NCBI RefSeq assembly: GCF_022549785.1
Contig: NZ_JAKZGO010000014.1
Span: 1-64,000 of the forward strand
Length of the DNA stretch: 64,000 nt
Source of the DNA: Belliella alkalica
Lineage (GTDB): Bacteria; Bacteroidota; Bacteroidia; Cytophagales; Cyclobacteriaceae
Reading direction: 5' to 3'
Below are positions 53,613 through 62,719 of this stretch, one piece after another. A model generated the notes under the pieces. It worked only from the letters and a program-made list of their open reading frames with translations, searched no databases and was not told the origin of the DNA. The position numbers and the translations under genes were made by a program. Every line of letters begins with the position of its first letter. Position 1 is the first letter of the stretch.

Positions 53613-54290
53613 TTAGAAGATAAAATTGAATCCTATACCGATTGATTGACCAAAAGAAAATCTGAGACCCCGATTTATTTCTTTTATAGGTATTGGACGC
53701 GAATCAATCTCAGGGAAATCAATTTCTTGGTTAGACACTGATAAAAAGCGAGTGTTTATTTCTAAGGATAAATTAGGAAGCATCCAGTAATGTAGTCCTA
53801 CAGACAAATGGCCACCATAATTTTCAAGAGTTCGGTTAGTTTGTATTTGTGAGCTATTAACTCCAGATCGTTCTTCGAGCCAATAATATCCTATTCTCCC
53901 TTCTGCAAAAATCTGCAAGTTTTCATCCATGTCAAAAAACCTTCGGGTGAATAAACCAAATCCATATGAATCTATCCATTGCTTAATGTTCGAAGGTGAA
54001 GATCCAATATGAAATTGATCCGATGAGTATTTTAATTTACCCAAATTGATGTCAGCCCCAATAAGCCAATGATTACTTAACATATACCCCATTCTTGGAG
54101 AAAAATCTATCGCATGAGTAAACTGGGAGCTTTCATAGTTTGATCCTGAATTGTAAATAATATCAGATCTTTCGGTATTATTAAGGTCTAAATTCACTTG
54201 ACCACTAATAAACCATAATCCTTTTTCAACCTGTGCCAAGGAGGAACTCCATAAAACAAAAAAAGCGAGTGTGAATAAAATATGCCTCAT
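53613..54290 (-). CDS. Outer membrane beta-barrel protein (tandem copy 2)
   Basis: 225 residues with signal peptide (MRHILFTLAFFVLWSSSLAQ). Alternating strands ending in a terminal aromatic (GIGFNFIF), as in the OmpA-like/porin-like eight-strand barrels of Bacteroidota. It shares layout with the upstream gene: an early 'WFISGQVNLD', 'YMLSNHWLIGADI', 'LFTRRFFDMDENLQIFAEGRIGYYW'. Its ATG overlaps the stop of the upstream gene by 4 nt. Confidence 0.78.
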   Translation of the reverse strand: MRHILFTLAFFVLWSSSLAQVEKGLWFISGQVNLDLNNTERSDIIYNSGSNYESSQFTHAIDFSPRMGYMLSNHWLIGADINLGKLKYSSDQFHIGSSPSNIKQWIDSYGFGLFTRRFFDMDENLQIFAEGRIGYYWLEERSGVNSSQIQTNRTLENYGGHLSVGLHYWMLPNLSLEINTRFLSVSNQEIDFPEIDSRPIPIKEINRGLRFSFGQSIGIGFNFIF

Positions 54291-54952
54291 CTTGGTTTAC
54301 TTATGAATAAGTTAAACCCTAAAGATAAAAAATCACCATTTAAGCCCGTAGAAAAGGAATGGTCAAGTTCTTTTTGTTCTCCGTTTATTTGAGGGGTTTT
54401 TGATTGGCTAAAGCTATAAGAGATAGGGTTAATATTTCCTTCTATGGCTATCCATCTTTTTGGAAAGTAAGTAATTCCCGCTTGAGTATGCATGTTGAGT
54501 GCTCTAGTGTTCCGTACGATTGCATCATTTTGTAGATGAATGGTTTTTATATCACCGAATGTGTAAGCTAATCCTCCTTGCAAATGAAAATACACTTGTT
54601 CATTGATCGGTAAATAACGCCTCAAAAATACTCCACCTCGACCCGTCCATTGATTTTGTCTATTTACTAATTCCCCTGTTTGGTGATTCGTTATGGAGGA
54701 CCTTGAATGATGATAGCCGAAATCCACACCGATTACCCAATTTTTTTTAAAGAAATATCCAACTTGTGGCAAAATGCCATAAGCGTTGCGTGAAATTTTT
54801 GTGTCAGGTGTAATCTGTGAACCAAGTCTGAGTGTATTTTCGGAGTTGAAAGTGTACTGACCACCTACCATCCAAATGCCTTGTTCTGTTTGAGCGAATA
54901 AATTTTCTGAAAGGGAAAAGACTAGAAATACAGTTATTAATAATTTATTCAT
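54287..54952 (-). CDS. Outer membrane beta-barrel protein (tandem copy 1)
   Basis: 221 residues from the ATG at 54952 (MNKLLITVFLVFSLSENLFAQ); the frame starts at 54970. Paralogous layout to the next gene: 'WMVGGQYTFN', 'YFFKKNWVIGVDFGY', 'VFLRRYLPINEQVYFHLQGGLAYTF', ending FNLFISKPR. Probably an eight-strand barrel. Tandem duplication; the two products are well diverged. Confidence 0.78.
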   Translation of the reverse strand: MNKLLITVFLVFSLSENLFAQTEQGIWMVGGQYTFNSENTLRLGSQITPDTKISRNAYGILPQVGYFFKKNWVIGVDFGYHHSRSSITNHQTGELVNRQNQWTGRGGVFLRRYLPINEQVYFHLQGGLAYTFGDIKTIHLQNDAIVRNTRALNMHTQAGITYFPKRWIAIEGNINPISYSFSQSKTPQINGEQKELDHSFSTGLNGDFLSLGFNLFISKPR

Positions 54953-54970
54953 AAGCCTATAACAAAGCAT

Positions 54971-55343
54971 ATAGTTTGTTTTTGTTTTTTTTGTACTATT
55001 CTACGGAAAAATTCGAAAAAAGGTTAAATATTATTTTGCCGAATCTTTCTGCATTTGTCAGATTTACTGTTGTTTCAAAAAAAGCAAGCACACATTATTT
55101 ACACCACTTTTAGAATAAGTCAATTATAGAAAATTTTAAGCTCAATCTTTTAAAATAGGAATTTCTGTTAATGTTGAAATTTTAGATATTTATAAATTAA
55201 CATATAACATTCCGTTCTATTTTCGTTTGAGTTTTTTAATCTGATTTTGAGTGTAGAAAGGCACAGTTATTGATTCGTCATCAAAATCAAGAAACCTAAA
55301 TTATTTATATTAACTTTATTTCGTATAAAACACCAATCACCTC
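54971..55343. other. AT-rich divergent intergenic region
   Basis: Lies between divergent genes and should hold both promoters. No gene, tRNA or strong hairpin seen. Confidence 0.5.
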
Positions 55344-55946
55344 ATGAATAAAACCATTCTACTTGTATTGATCGCAACTTCATTTTTTATTAATTCCAGT
55401 CAAGCCCAGGAAAGTAATGTAGAAGAAACGGGTTCATTAAACAGCGGAACTATTTCAAGCCAATTTGATTATATCAACAGTATTTCAAATAATTTTCAAG
55501 AATATAAAGTAGTCAAAAAAACAAATCTTGATAAAATCAAATCCAATGTTCTGGATTCTTTGCAAGTGTTCAAGAAGGAATTGATTGATATTCATGCTAC
55601 AGTCAAAGATCAACAAGCAAAAATCAATGAGCTTGAGGAGGACATAAAAAGCACTCATGATGATTTGGATGCTGCATTGGAGGCAAGAGATAGTTTTTTC
55701 TTTCTTGGAATCCCAATCCACAAAAACGCATACAATACGATCATGTGGACAATCGTCTTTGGACTGCTGATTGCCTTCTTATTTTTCTTATATAAATACA
55801 GCAAAAGCCACAAAGTCATCTCAATAGCGCGAAAAAATCTTGAAGAAACTGTTGAAGAATTTGAGCAACACAGAAAAAACACACTGGATCGTGAACGAAA
55901 GCTTAAAAGAGAATTGGTCGATGCCCTTAATGGAAAGTCGTCTTGA
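55344..55946 (+). CDS. Envelope coiled-coil membrane protein
   Basis: 200 residues. Signal peptide (to SSQAQ), a coiled coil (KIKSNVLDSLQVFKKELIDIHATVKDQQAKINELEEDIKS), one membrane helix (TIMWTIVFGLLIAFLFFLYKY) and a basic cytosolic helix. Bacteroidota proteins of this layout are often mislabelled 'tRNA (guanine-N1)-methyltransferase', which nothing here supports. A scaffold or envelope role is plausible. Confidence 0.7.
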   Translation: MNKTILLVLIATSFFINSSQAQESNVEETGSLNSGTISSQFDYINSISNNFQEYKVVKKTNLDKIKSNVLDSLQVFKKELIDIHATVKDQQAKINELEEDIKSTHDDLDAALEARDSFFFLGIPIHKNAYNTIMWTIVFGLLIAFLFFLYKYSKSHKVISIARKNLEETVEEFEQHRKNTLDRERKLKRELVDALNGKSS

Positions 55947-55968
55947 TTCATTCAAACTTTTCACAATA

Positions 55969-56001
55969 AAAAAGCCCCACATCACTGTGAGGCTTTTTTT
56001 T
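55969..56001. terminator. Bidirectional terminator
   Basis: GCCcCACA and TGTGaGGC form the stem, with A and T tracts on both sides, between convergent genes. Confidence 0.85.
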
Positions 56002-56016
56002 ATGTAGAATTCTATC

Positions 56017-56328
56017 CTATGTCAATAAAATCAGAATCAATAGTATAATGATGATGGCACCTACAGAAAGGTAAACTCCATTTCCCATTTCTTTTGCCTC
56101 AACTTTCATTTCTTTCAACTCTTTTCTGACTTCTTTTCTCTCGGCCTTAGTCATATCAGCAAAGTCCAAAGATTTAATCTCTTCAACCCTAAGGTTGATT
56201 TCATCTAGCCTTTCCTGCTGTTCAGCAGTAAGTACCTCTTTTTCTTTTTTCGAATCTTTAGCGATTGCTGTTGGAGCAAAAGCCATAAACAGAAATACAA
56301 TTGATAAAAAATACGCGATCTTTTTCAT
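56017..56328 (-). CDS. Small membrane protein with charged helix
   Basis: 103 residues. Signal peptide (MKKIAYFLSIVFLFMAFAPTAIA), a strongly charged helix (LTAEQQERLDEINLRVEEIKS ... KAERKEVRKELKEMKVEAKEMG) and a C-terminal membrane helix (VYLSVGAIIIILLILILLT). No family name recognised, though similar short proteins are common in the phylum. Exported with a C-terminal inner-membrane anchor. Confidence 0.7.
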   Translation of the reverse strand: MKKIAYFLSIVFLFMAFAPTAIAKDSKKEKEVLTAEQQERLDEINLRVEEIKSLDFADMTKAERKEVRKELKEMKVEAKEMGNGVYLSVGAIIIILLILILLT

Positions 56329-56568
56329 GTTGATTTGTTTAAGTTGATAAATAATTTAGAAATACGGGTCCAAATGTCACCGTCACCTGTTTTACTTCCA
56401 AAAATTAGACCAGAGGAAATAAATTGAAGAGAAATGTAATAATTTAATTCCTGAAATGATAATAAATTGCACCTTTCCTTTTCATTATTATTTGTAATTT
56501 AGCCTTCTATACTGACCTGGGCTTTCCCATTAACTTGAATACATTTTCAACTCAAAATCCACCTTCAC

Positions 56569-59391
56569 ATGTCCTCAAAAGGAGATAAAAAGCTTTTTCT
56601 GCTTGATGCAATGGCACTTATATATAGAGCACATTTTGCATTTAGCAAAAACCCAAGAATAAATTCCAAAGGACTCAATACAGGCATTATGCTTGGTTTC
56701 ACAAACACACTTTTGGAAGTGCTTGAAAAAGAGAACCCAACACACATAGCTGTTGCTTTCGACACCAAAGCGCCAACTTTCAGACACGTACAGTTTGAAG
56801 CTTACAAGGCAAATAGGCAGGCACAACCGGAAGATATTGAAATTGGTATCCCTTGGGTGAAGCAAATTGTAGAAGCTTTTGATATTCCAATTTTGGAATT
56901 GGATGGCTTTGAAGCTGATGACATCATCGGTACCATTGCCAAAAAAGCAGAAAGAACAAGTTTCCAGGTCTTTATGATGACTCCAGACAAGGATTACGGG
57001 CAATTAGTAGAAGAACATATTTTTCTTTACAAGCCTGCATTTATGGGGAACGCCGTGGACATCATGGGACCTAAGGAAGTCTGTGCAAAGTGGGATATTG
57101 AAAATGTAGACCAGGTAAGAGATATCTTAGGACTTATGGGAGATGCTGTGGATAATATTCCTGGAATCCCCGGAATTGGAGAAAAAACTGCCGTAAAACT
57201 CCTGAAGGCTTATGGGTCGATTGAGGAATTGTTGAAAAACACCCACGAACTGAAAGGGAAGCAAAAGGAAAATGTAGAAAATTTCGGACAACAAGGTTTG
57301 CTTTCCAAAGAGTTGGCAACTATTAGTCTCGATGTGCCAGTTGAATTTGACGAAGTAGCCCTAAAGTATAACGGCCCAAAAGAGGAACAATTAAAAGCAC
57401 TCTTTGCAGAACTGGAATTCAGATCCTTGACTCAAAGAGTTTTTGGCGAAGCCATCAAAAAACCGAAGATAAAAGTCAGTGAACAATTGGGGCTTTTCAC
57501 AGGCCCTGCACCTACAGAGGAAGAAGCAGAGTTGGAGGTGTCGGCAGAAGAAAACCCACTACCAGCAATCCAACTCCATGACAATATCCTCACATCTGCC
57601 CATGATTATCATAAAGTAGATGGAGAAAAAGCAATTTTAGAATTGATCAGCTATCTTGAGAGACAGGAGGAATTCTGCTTTGACACAGAAACTACCGCAC
57701 TGAATCCAAATGAAGCTGAATTGGTAGGGCTTTCATTTGCTTACATTGCTGGGGAAGCATTTTACATCCCATTTCCAGCTGACCAAAAAGAAGCCAAAGA
57801 AAAGCTTGAGCTTTTTAGAGGGCTTTTTGAAAATGAAAAAATCACCAAAATCGGGCAAAACGTAAAGTATGACATTCTGGTTTTGAAAAACTATGGAATG
57901 GAAGTCAAAGGAAAATTCTACGACACCATGCTTGCCCACTACCTGATAGAGCCCGAAGGGAAACATTCCATGGATTGGCTTGCCCAGCAATATTTGAATT
58001 ACAAGCCTGTTTCCATAGAATCCTTAATTGGCAAAAAAGGGAAAAATCAAGGGAATATGCGGGATGTAGATGAAGATGAAGTGACGGCTTATGCAGCAGA
58101 AGATGCTGATATCACCTTGAAACTCAAGCAGACTTTTGATCCTATGATCAAAGAGAATGGCTTGGAAAAACTACTCCATGAAGTAGAAAACCCACTTATC
58201 AATGTCTTGGCTGCAATGGAATTTGAAGGGGTACGAATTGATACTGAGAGTTTGGCAGAATTGTCGGGTATCTTAGAAGAAGAAAGCAAAGCCATAGAGC
58301 AGCGCGTGTATGAATTGGCTGGAGAAGAGTTTAATCTAGCATCACCAAAACAACTTGGGGAGATTCTTTTTGTAAAGCTTGCATTGGACCCAAAGGCAAA
58401 AAAAACCAAAACAGGCCAATTCGCAACCGGTGAGGAAGTGTTGAGCAAAATGGCTGGAGAGCACGAAATTGCAGCCGCCATCTTGGAATATAGGCAAATG
58501 GTAAAGCTCAAATCCACTTATGTGGATGCTTTACCTACCATGATCAATCCCAAGACAAACAGAATCCATACTACTTACAATCAATTTGTAGCAGCAACAG
58601 GAAGGCTATCATCTATCAATCCAAACCTTCAAAATATCCCAATCAGAACAGAAAGAGGAAGAGAGATTCGAAAAGCATTTGTTCCAAGGGATGAAAACCA
58701 CGTGATTTTGGCGGCTGATTACTCTCAGATAGAATTGAGAATAATGGCCTCATTTGCAAAGGATGAATCCATGATAGAGGCATTCAAAAACGGCAGGGAT
58801 ATCCACGCTACTACTGCAGCCAAAATCTTCCAAGTTCCATTGGAAGAAGTTACTTCAGACATGCGAAGGAAGGCAAAAACAGCCAACTTTGGAATTATTT
58901 ATGGAATTTCTGTATTTGGGCTCTCCCAAAGGCTAAGTATACCAAGATCAGAAGCCAAAGAAATCATTGATTCTTATTTCAAAGAGTTTTCAGCTGTAAA
59001 AGAATATATGGATGGCTGTATAGAAAAAGCTAGAAAAAATGAATATGTAGAGACGATTTTGGGAAGAAGAAGATACCTGAGAGACATCAATAGCAGAAAC
59101 CAAACAATGCGTGGGTTTGCTGAACGAAATGCCATCAATGCACCCATACAAGGATCTGCTGCAGACATGATCAAAGTCGCAATGATCCAAGTTCATAATT
59201 GGATGATCCAAGAAAAATTGAAGTCCAAAATGATTCTTCAGGTACATGATGAATTGGTTTTCGACGCCCACAAAGATGAAGTGGAGCTTCTAAAAAAAGA
59301 AATTCCAAAGATCATGTCCAATGCTGTAAAAATAACTGTGCCGTTGGAAGTGGAAGTTGGACTAGGTAAAGATTGGTTGGAAGCACACTAA
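56569..59391 (+). CDS. polA: DNA polymerase I
   Basis: 940 residues, full three-domain enzyme. 5'-3' exonuclease (about 1-290; LDAMALIYRAHFAF, GFEADDIIGT, GLMGDAVDNIPGIPGIGEKTA), 3'-5' exonuclease (about 345-530; FCFDTETTALNP, IGQNVKYD, YAAEDADITLKL), polymerase (rest; DYSQIELRIMA, RRKAKTANFGIIYGIS, QVHDELVFDAH). All listed catalytic acids are present. Used in repair and Okazaki-fragment processing. Single gene with an AT-rich upstream region. Confidence 0.95.
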   Translation: MSSKGDKKLFLLDAMALIYRAHFAFSKNPRINSKGLNTGIMLGFTNTLLEVLEKENPTHIAVAFDTKAPTFRHVQFEAYKANRQAQPEDIEIGIPWVKQIVEAFDIPILELDGFEADDIIGTIAKKAERTSFQVFMMTPDKDYGQLVEEHIFLYKPAFMGNAVDIMGPKEVCAKWDIENVDQVRDILGLMGDAVDNIPGIPGIGEKTAVKLLKAYGSIEELLKNTHELKGKQKENVENFGQQGLLSKELATISLDVPVEFDEVALKYNGPKEEQLKALFAELEFRSLTQRVFGEAIKKPKIKVSEQLGLFTGPAPTEEEAELEVSAEENPLPAIQLHDNILTSAHDYHKVDGEKAILELISYLERQEEFCFDTETTALNPNEAELVGLSFAYIAGEAFYIPFPADQKEAKEKLELFRGLFENEKITKIGQNVKYDILVLKNYGMEVKGKFYDTMLAHYLIEPEGKHSMDWLAQQYLNYKPVSIESLIGKKGKNQGNMRDVDEDEVTAYAAEDADITLKLKQTFDPMIKENGLEKLLHEVENPLINVLAAMEFEGVRIDTESLAELSGILEEESKAIEQRVYELAGEEFNLASPKQLGEILFVKLALDPKAKKTKTGQFATGEEVLSKMAGEHEIAAAILEYRQMVKLKSTYVDALPTMINPKTNRIHTTYNQFVAATGRLSSINPNLQNIPIRTERGREIRKAFVPRDENHVILAADYSQIELRIMASFAKDESMIEAFKNGRDIHATTAAKIFQVPLEEVTSDMRRKAKTANFGIIYGISVFGLSQRLSIPRSEAKEIIDSYFKEFSAVKEYMDGCIEKARKNEYVETILGRRRYLRDINSRNQTMRGFAERNAINAPIQGSAADMIKVAMIQVHNWMIQEKLKSKMILQVHDELVFDAHKDEVELLKKEIPKIMSNAVKITVPLEVEVGLGKDWLEAH

Positions 59392-59516
59392 TTGAGAAGA
59401 AAGCAGGAAGGTTGGATTGCGAAGTGAGAAGCGAAGATGCAATCAAACCCGAATTGGCCCGCCTCGCGTCAGACAGGGTTGAACTTCTTCATTTAACAGA
59501 AAAAATTTAAACAAAC

Positions 59517-59981
59517 ATGAAAGAAGACATCAGATGGGAACAACGCTTCTCAAATTTCAAAAAAGCATTGAAAAAGCTCACAGACGCTGTTGATTTTATT
59601 CATAAAAACCTTGAGGAAGATGCTGATAAGGATGTTAATGATGTTTTGAATGAGATGATAAAAGAAGGTTTGATACAACGTTTTGAATATACCCACGAAT
59701 TAGCTTGGAATCTAATGAAGGATTATGCTTCATATCAAGGAATACAAATGATAGGGGGAAGCAGAGACGCAACTAGAGAAGCCTTTCAACTTCAATTAAT
59801 AGAAAATGGAAAAGTTTGGATGGATATGATAGGAAGTAGAAACAAGACCTCCCATACATATAACAACAAAACTGCTGAGGAGATTTATTTTAAGATTTTA
59901 AATGAATACCACGAAGCTTTCATTGATTTTGAAAGAAATATGGAATCAAAAAAAAATGGCAATAATGATCAATTCAGCTGA
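59517..59981 (+). CDS. HEPN-type protein of a HEPN/MNT toxin-antitoxin pair
   Basis: 154 residues, HI0074-like nucleotidyltransferase substrate-binding family. The HEPN RNase motif R-x4-H is present as RNKTSH (R108, H113), in SRNKTSHTYN. It overlaps the MNT gene by 26 nt, the normal order for this type VII pair, in which the nucleotidyltransferase neutralises the HEPN toxin by adding AMP or similar. Located between polA and radA, so probably a mobile insert. Confidence 0.85.
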   Translation: MKEDIRWEQRFSNFKKALKKLTDAVDFIHKNLEEDADKDVNDVLNEMIKEGLIQRFEYTHELAWNLMKDYASYQGIQMIGGSRDATREAFQLQLIENGKVWMDMIGSRNKTSHTYNNKTAEEIYFKILNEYHEAFIDFERNMESKKNGNNDQFS

Positions 59982-60291
59982 CAAAATAAACTGCGGCTTA
60001 GATCTGGAAGACATTCAGAAAATTCAAAGCGTGTTTTCTGATTTTATGGAAGTCGCTATGGTTAAAATTTATGGATCCAGGGCAATGGGAAATTTCAAGC
60101 CTGCATCAGATATTGATTTATGCTTATTTGGTGAAAAACTAAACCTTACCACACAACAAGAAATAGAATTTGCATTGGATGACCTTATGCTTCCATACAA
60201 ATTTGATGTTTCTACTTATCATGATATATCAAATCCTGACTTATTAGGACATATTGATAGAGTAGGTAAAGTGTTTTATAGTAAGAATTGA
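59956..60291 (+). CDS. MNT-type minimal nucleotidyltransferase (antitoxin)
   Basis: 111 residues from the ATG at 59956 (MAIMINSADKINCGLDLED); the longer frame starts at 59902 inside the HEPN gene. Pol-beta nucleotidyltransferase signature GSRAMGNFKPASDIDLCLFG (GS-x10-D-x-D) followed by FDVSTYHDI with the third acid. Probable antitoxin of the preceding HEPN protein. Confidence 0.87.
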   Translation: MAIMINSADKINCGLDLEDIQKIQSVFSDFMEVAMVKIYGSRAMGNFKPASDIDLCLFGEKLNLTTQQEIEFALDDLMLPYKFDVSTYHDISNPDLLGHIDRVGKVFYSKN

Positions 60292-60531
60292 TAATCCCTA
60301 AGCTCCAGAAACCTTTCAGGTTTTATTAATTGAGATGCTGTTTTCTATTGGACTAGCAAGTGATAAAAAGAAGATTTTCTTTTTGTCAATCAACCTTTTA
60401 CAGTCATTTACTGCGGATTTCGGATAATTCCCAATTCAACGGCCTCCAAAACACTTCATTAACAACCCAATAAGCTAATCCTAAATCAAATCCCACTAAT
60501 CTAAAATCTACCCTTTAAAATCTAAAATTAA

Positions 60532-61908
60532 ATGGCCAAAACCAAAACAACTTTCTTCTGTCAAAACTGTGGTGCTCAAAGCCCTAAGTGGCTTGGCAAG
60601 TGCCCTTCATGTGGAGAATGGAATACCTATGTGGAAGAAGTGGTGCAGAAAGAAGAAGTAGGTCGTGGTTCATGGAAGCAAGGTGGTGCAAAGGAAAAGC
60701 GAGCCAGTGTACCAAAGAGATTGCAAGAAATAAATTTTGAGGATCAACCGAGATTGATTACGCATGATGCCGAATTGGATCGTGTTTTGGGAGGTGGGAT
60801 TGTTGCTGGATCTTTGGTTTTGATTGGTGGCGAGCCTGGGATAGGAAAGTCCACCTTGATGCTCCAAATCGCCCTGATGCTCAATCAGACAAAGATCCTT
60901 TACGTATCTGGTGAAGAGAGCGAATCGCAGATAAAAATGCGTGCAGAACGAATGCCTCTCAAATCCGAAAATTGCTATGTACTTTCTGAAACCAATACAC
61001 AATCCATTTTTCAACAGATAGAAGTCCTCAATCCTGATGTGCTGGTAATTGATTCCATCCAAACACTCCACAGCAAACATGTGGAATCAGCAGCTGGATC
61101 AGTAAGTCAGGTGCGGGAATGTACAGCAGAGTTGATGAAATTTGCCAAAGAAACTGGCACTCCAGTATTTTTGGTAGGTCATATTACAAAAGACGGTGCG
61201 ATAGCTGGTCCAAAGGTTCTTGAACACATGGTAGATACAGTGCTGCAATTTGAGGGTGACAGACATCTGACTTATAGAATTCTCAGAACTTCAAAAAATC
61301 GATTTGGCTCAACACACGAATTGGGGATATATGAAATGCGTGCTGAGGGACTTCGGCCAGTAGCAAATCCTTCTGAGATTTTGCTTACCCAAAGGGAAGA
61401 ATTGCTCAACGGAGTTGCCATCGGTGCAATGATGGAGGGAAACAGACCTCTTTTGATTGAGATTCAATCTCTAGTAAGTCCCGCCACTTACGGCACACCA
61501 CAACGAAGTAGTACAGGGCATGATGCCAAGCGACTCAATATGCTTTTGGCTGTCTTGGAAAAAAGAGGCGGAATGCGCCTTGGTCAGCAAGATGTTTTCT
61601 TGAATGTTGCAGGGGGCTTAAGGGTGGACGATCCCGCATTGGATTTGGCGGTTTGTGCTTCTTTGATTTCTTCCTACGAAGACACACCTGTTCCTGCAGA
61701 TTTATGCTTTGCTGGAGAAGTAGGTTTGGGTGGGGAAATCAGAGCAGTACATCGTATCGAAAACAGGATAGCGGAAGCCGAAAAATTGGGATTCAAAAGA
61801 ATCATGGTTTCCAAATATGCCGTAAAAGGCATGGATATGGCCAAATACTCCATCAAAGTCATCCAAGTAAGCAAGCTAGAAGAAATGTATCAGGGGTTGT
61901 TTTCTTAG
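60532..61908 (+). CDS. radA: DNA repair protein RadA
   Basis: 458 residues. N-terminal zinc finger (CQNCGAQSPKWLGKCPSCGEW), Walker A GGEPGIGKSTLMLQ, Walker B VLVIDSIQT, RadA-specific KNRFGSTHELGIYEM, and a C-terminal Lon-like domain (VNVAGGLRVDDPALDLAVCASL). A branch-migration helicase in recombination. Full length. Confidence 0.95.
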   Translation: MAKTKTTFFCQNCGAQSPKWLGKCPSCGEWNTYVEEVVQKEEVGRGSWKQGGAKEKRASVPKRLQEINFEDQPRLITHDAELDRVLGGGIVAGSLVLIGGEPGIGKSTLMLQIALMLNQTKILYVSGEESESQIKMRAERMPLKSENCYVLSETNTQSIFQQIEVLNPDVLVIDSIQTLHSKHVESAAGSVSQVRECTAELMKFAKETGTPVFLVGHITKDGAIAGPKVLEHMVDTVLQFEGDRHLTYRILRTSKNRFGSTHELGIYEMRAEGLRPVANPSEILLTQREELLNGVAIGAMMEGNRPLLIEIQSLVSPATYGTPQRSSTGHDAKRLNMLLAVLEKRGGMRLGQQDVFLNVAGGLRVDDPALDLAVCASLISSYEDTPVPADLCFAGEVGLGGEIRAVHRIENRIAEAEKLGFKRIMVSKYAVKGMDMAKYSIKVIQVSKLEEMYQGLFS

Positions 61909-61971
61909 AGCTCAAAATTTCCGATCTTGAGGAAGATAATTTTTCAAGAATCTTTTTTAAAGTAGAAGACA

Positions 61972-62457
61972 ATGGCTAAAAACAAAAAAATAAATGTAAA
62001 AGGGACAGAAATCACTTTAATCCTAAGCGATCAAAACGATTACATTTCAATTACCGACATAGCAAGATTTAAAGACTCTTCAAGTACTGATATTATTATT
62101 CAAAACTGGATGAGAAATAGAAACACAGTAGAGCTTTTAGGTTTCTGGGAGGTAATGTACAACCCGAATTTTAAACCCTTCGAATTCGAGGGGTTTAGAA
62201 AATTAGCGGGATTAAACAGTTTCGTTCTGACGCCAAAGCGATGGATAGAAACCACAAATGCTATTGGAATCATCTCTAAACCGGGAAGATATGGAGGAAC
62301 ATATGCGCATAAGGATATTGCTCTTGAATTTGCTTCATGGATCTCTATAGAATTCAAGCTTTATATAATCAAGGAGTTTCAACGACAAAAAGAAGATGAA
62401 AATGAAAGACTTAAGCTTGAATGGAACTTTCAGCGCACTTTGGCTAAAGTAAACTAA
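61972..62457 (+). CDS. KilA-N domain protein, apparently truncated
   Basis: 161 residues. KilA-N blocks are present: DYISITDIARFKDSSSTDIIIQNWMRNRNTVELLGFWE, KRWIETTNAIGIISKPGRYGGTYAHKDIALEFASWISIEFKLYIIKEFQR. Full KilA-N proteins of this group usually continue well past 'EWNxxRxLxKxNY' with a further domain of about 100 residues; here the frame stops right at that point (EWNFQRTLAKVN). Phage-derived DNA-binding protein family; this copy may be a remnant. It starts 63 nt after radA. Confidence 0.78.
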   Translation: MAKNKKINVKGTEITLILSDQNDYISITDIARFKDSSSTDIIIQNWMRNRNTVELLGFWEVMYNPNFKPFEFEGFRKLAGLNSFVLTPKRWIETTNAIGIISKPGRYGGTYAHKDIALEFASWISIEFKLYIIKEFQRQKEDENERLKLEWNFQRTLAKVN

Positions 62458-62719
62458 ACAAACAAAAAATTGATATCTCCCTTTTGATAGAGAAATCAAA
62501 AGCAGTTTTAATCCAACTTCCAAATTACAAACCTACCTACCTTGCGCTTTCCCTAGAAGAAATGTAATACTAAAAAGCTAGGGAAATCGATTTTACCCCA
62601 AGAACCCTTCAAGGGTTTGTTATAAAAAGATTTTTATTGAATAAAATATTTTATTTGCTTTCAAATAGGTTAACCCTTAATGGGTCTTTTCTAAAGATTG
62701 TTAAACACGGATTCCCTGA
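62458..62719. other. Intergenic stretch with palindromes
   Basis: Holds a hairpin TTTCCCTAG (62548-62556) / CTAGGGAAA (62578-62586) and a short palindromic word AACCCTTCAAGGGTTTG near 62603-62619. No gene seen; it may include the ends of both convergent transcripts. Confidence 0.5.

Noticed and set aside
55344-55946. tRNA (guanine-N1)-methyltransferase
   Set aside because: Protein is a signal-peptide coiled-coil membrane protein with no SPOUT methyltransferase motifs.
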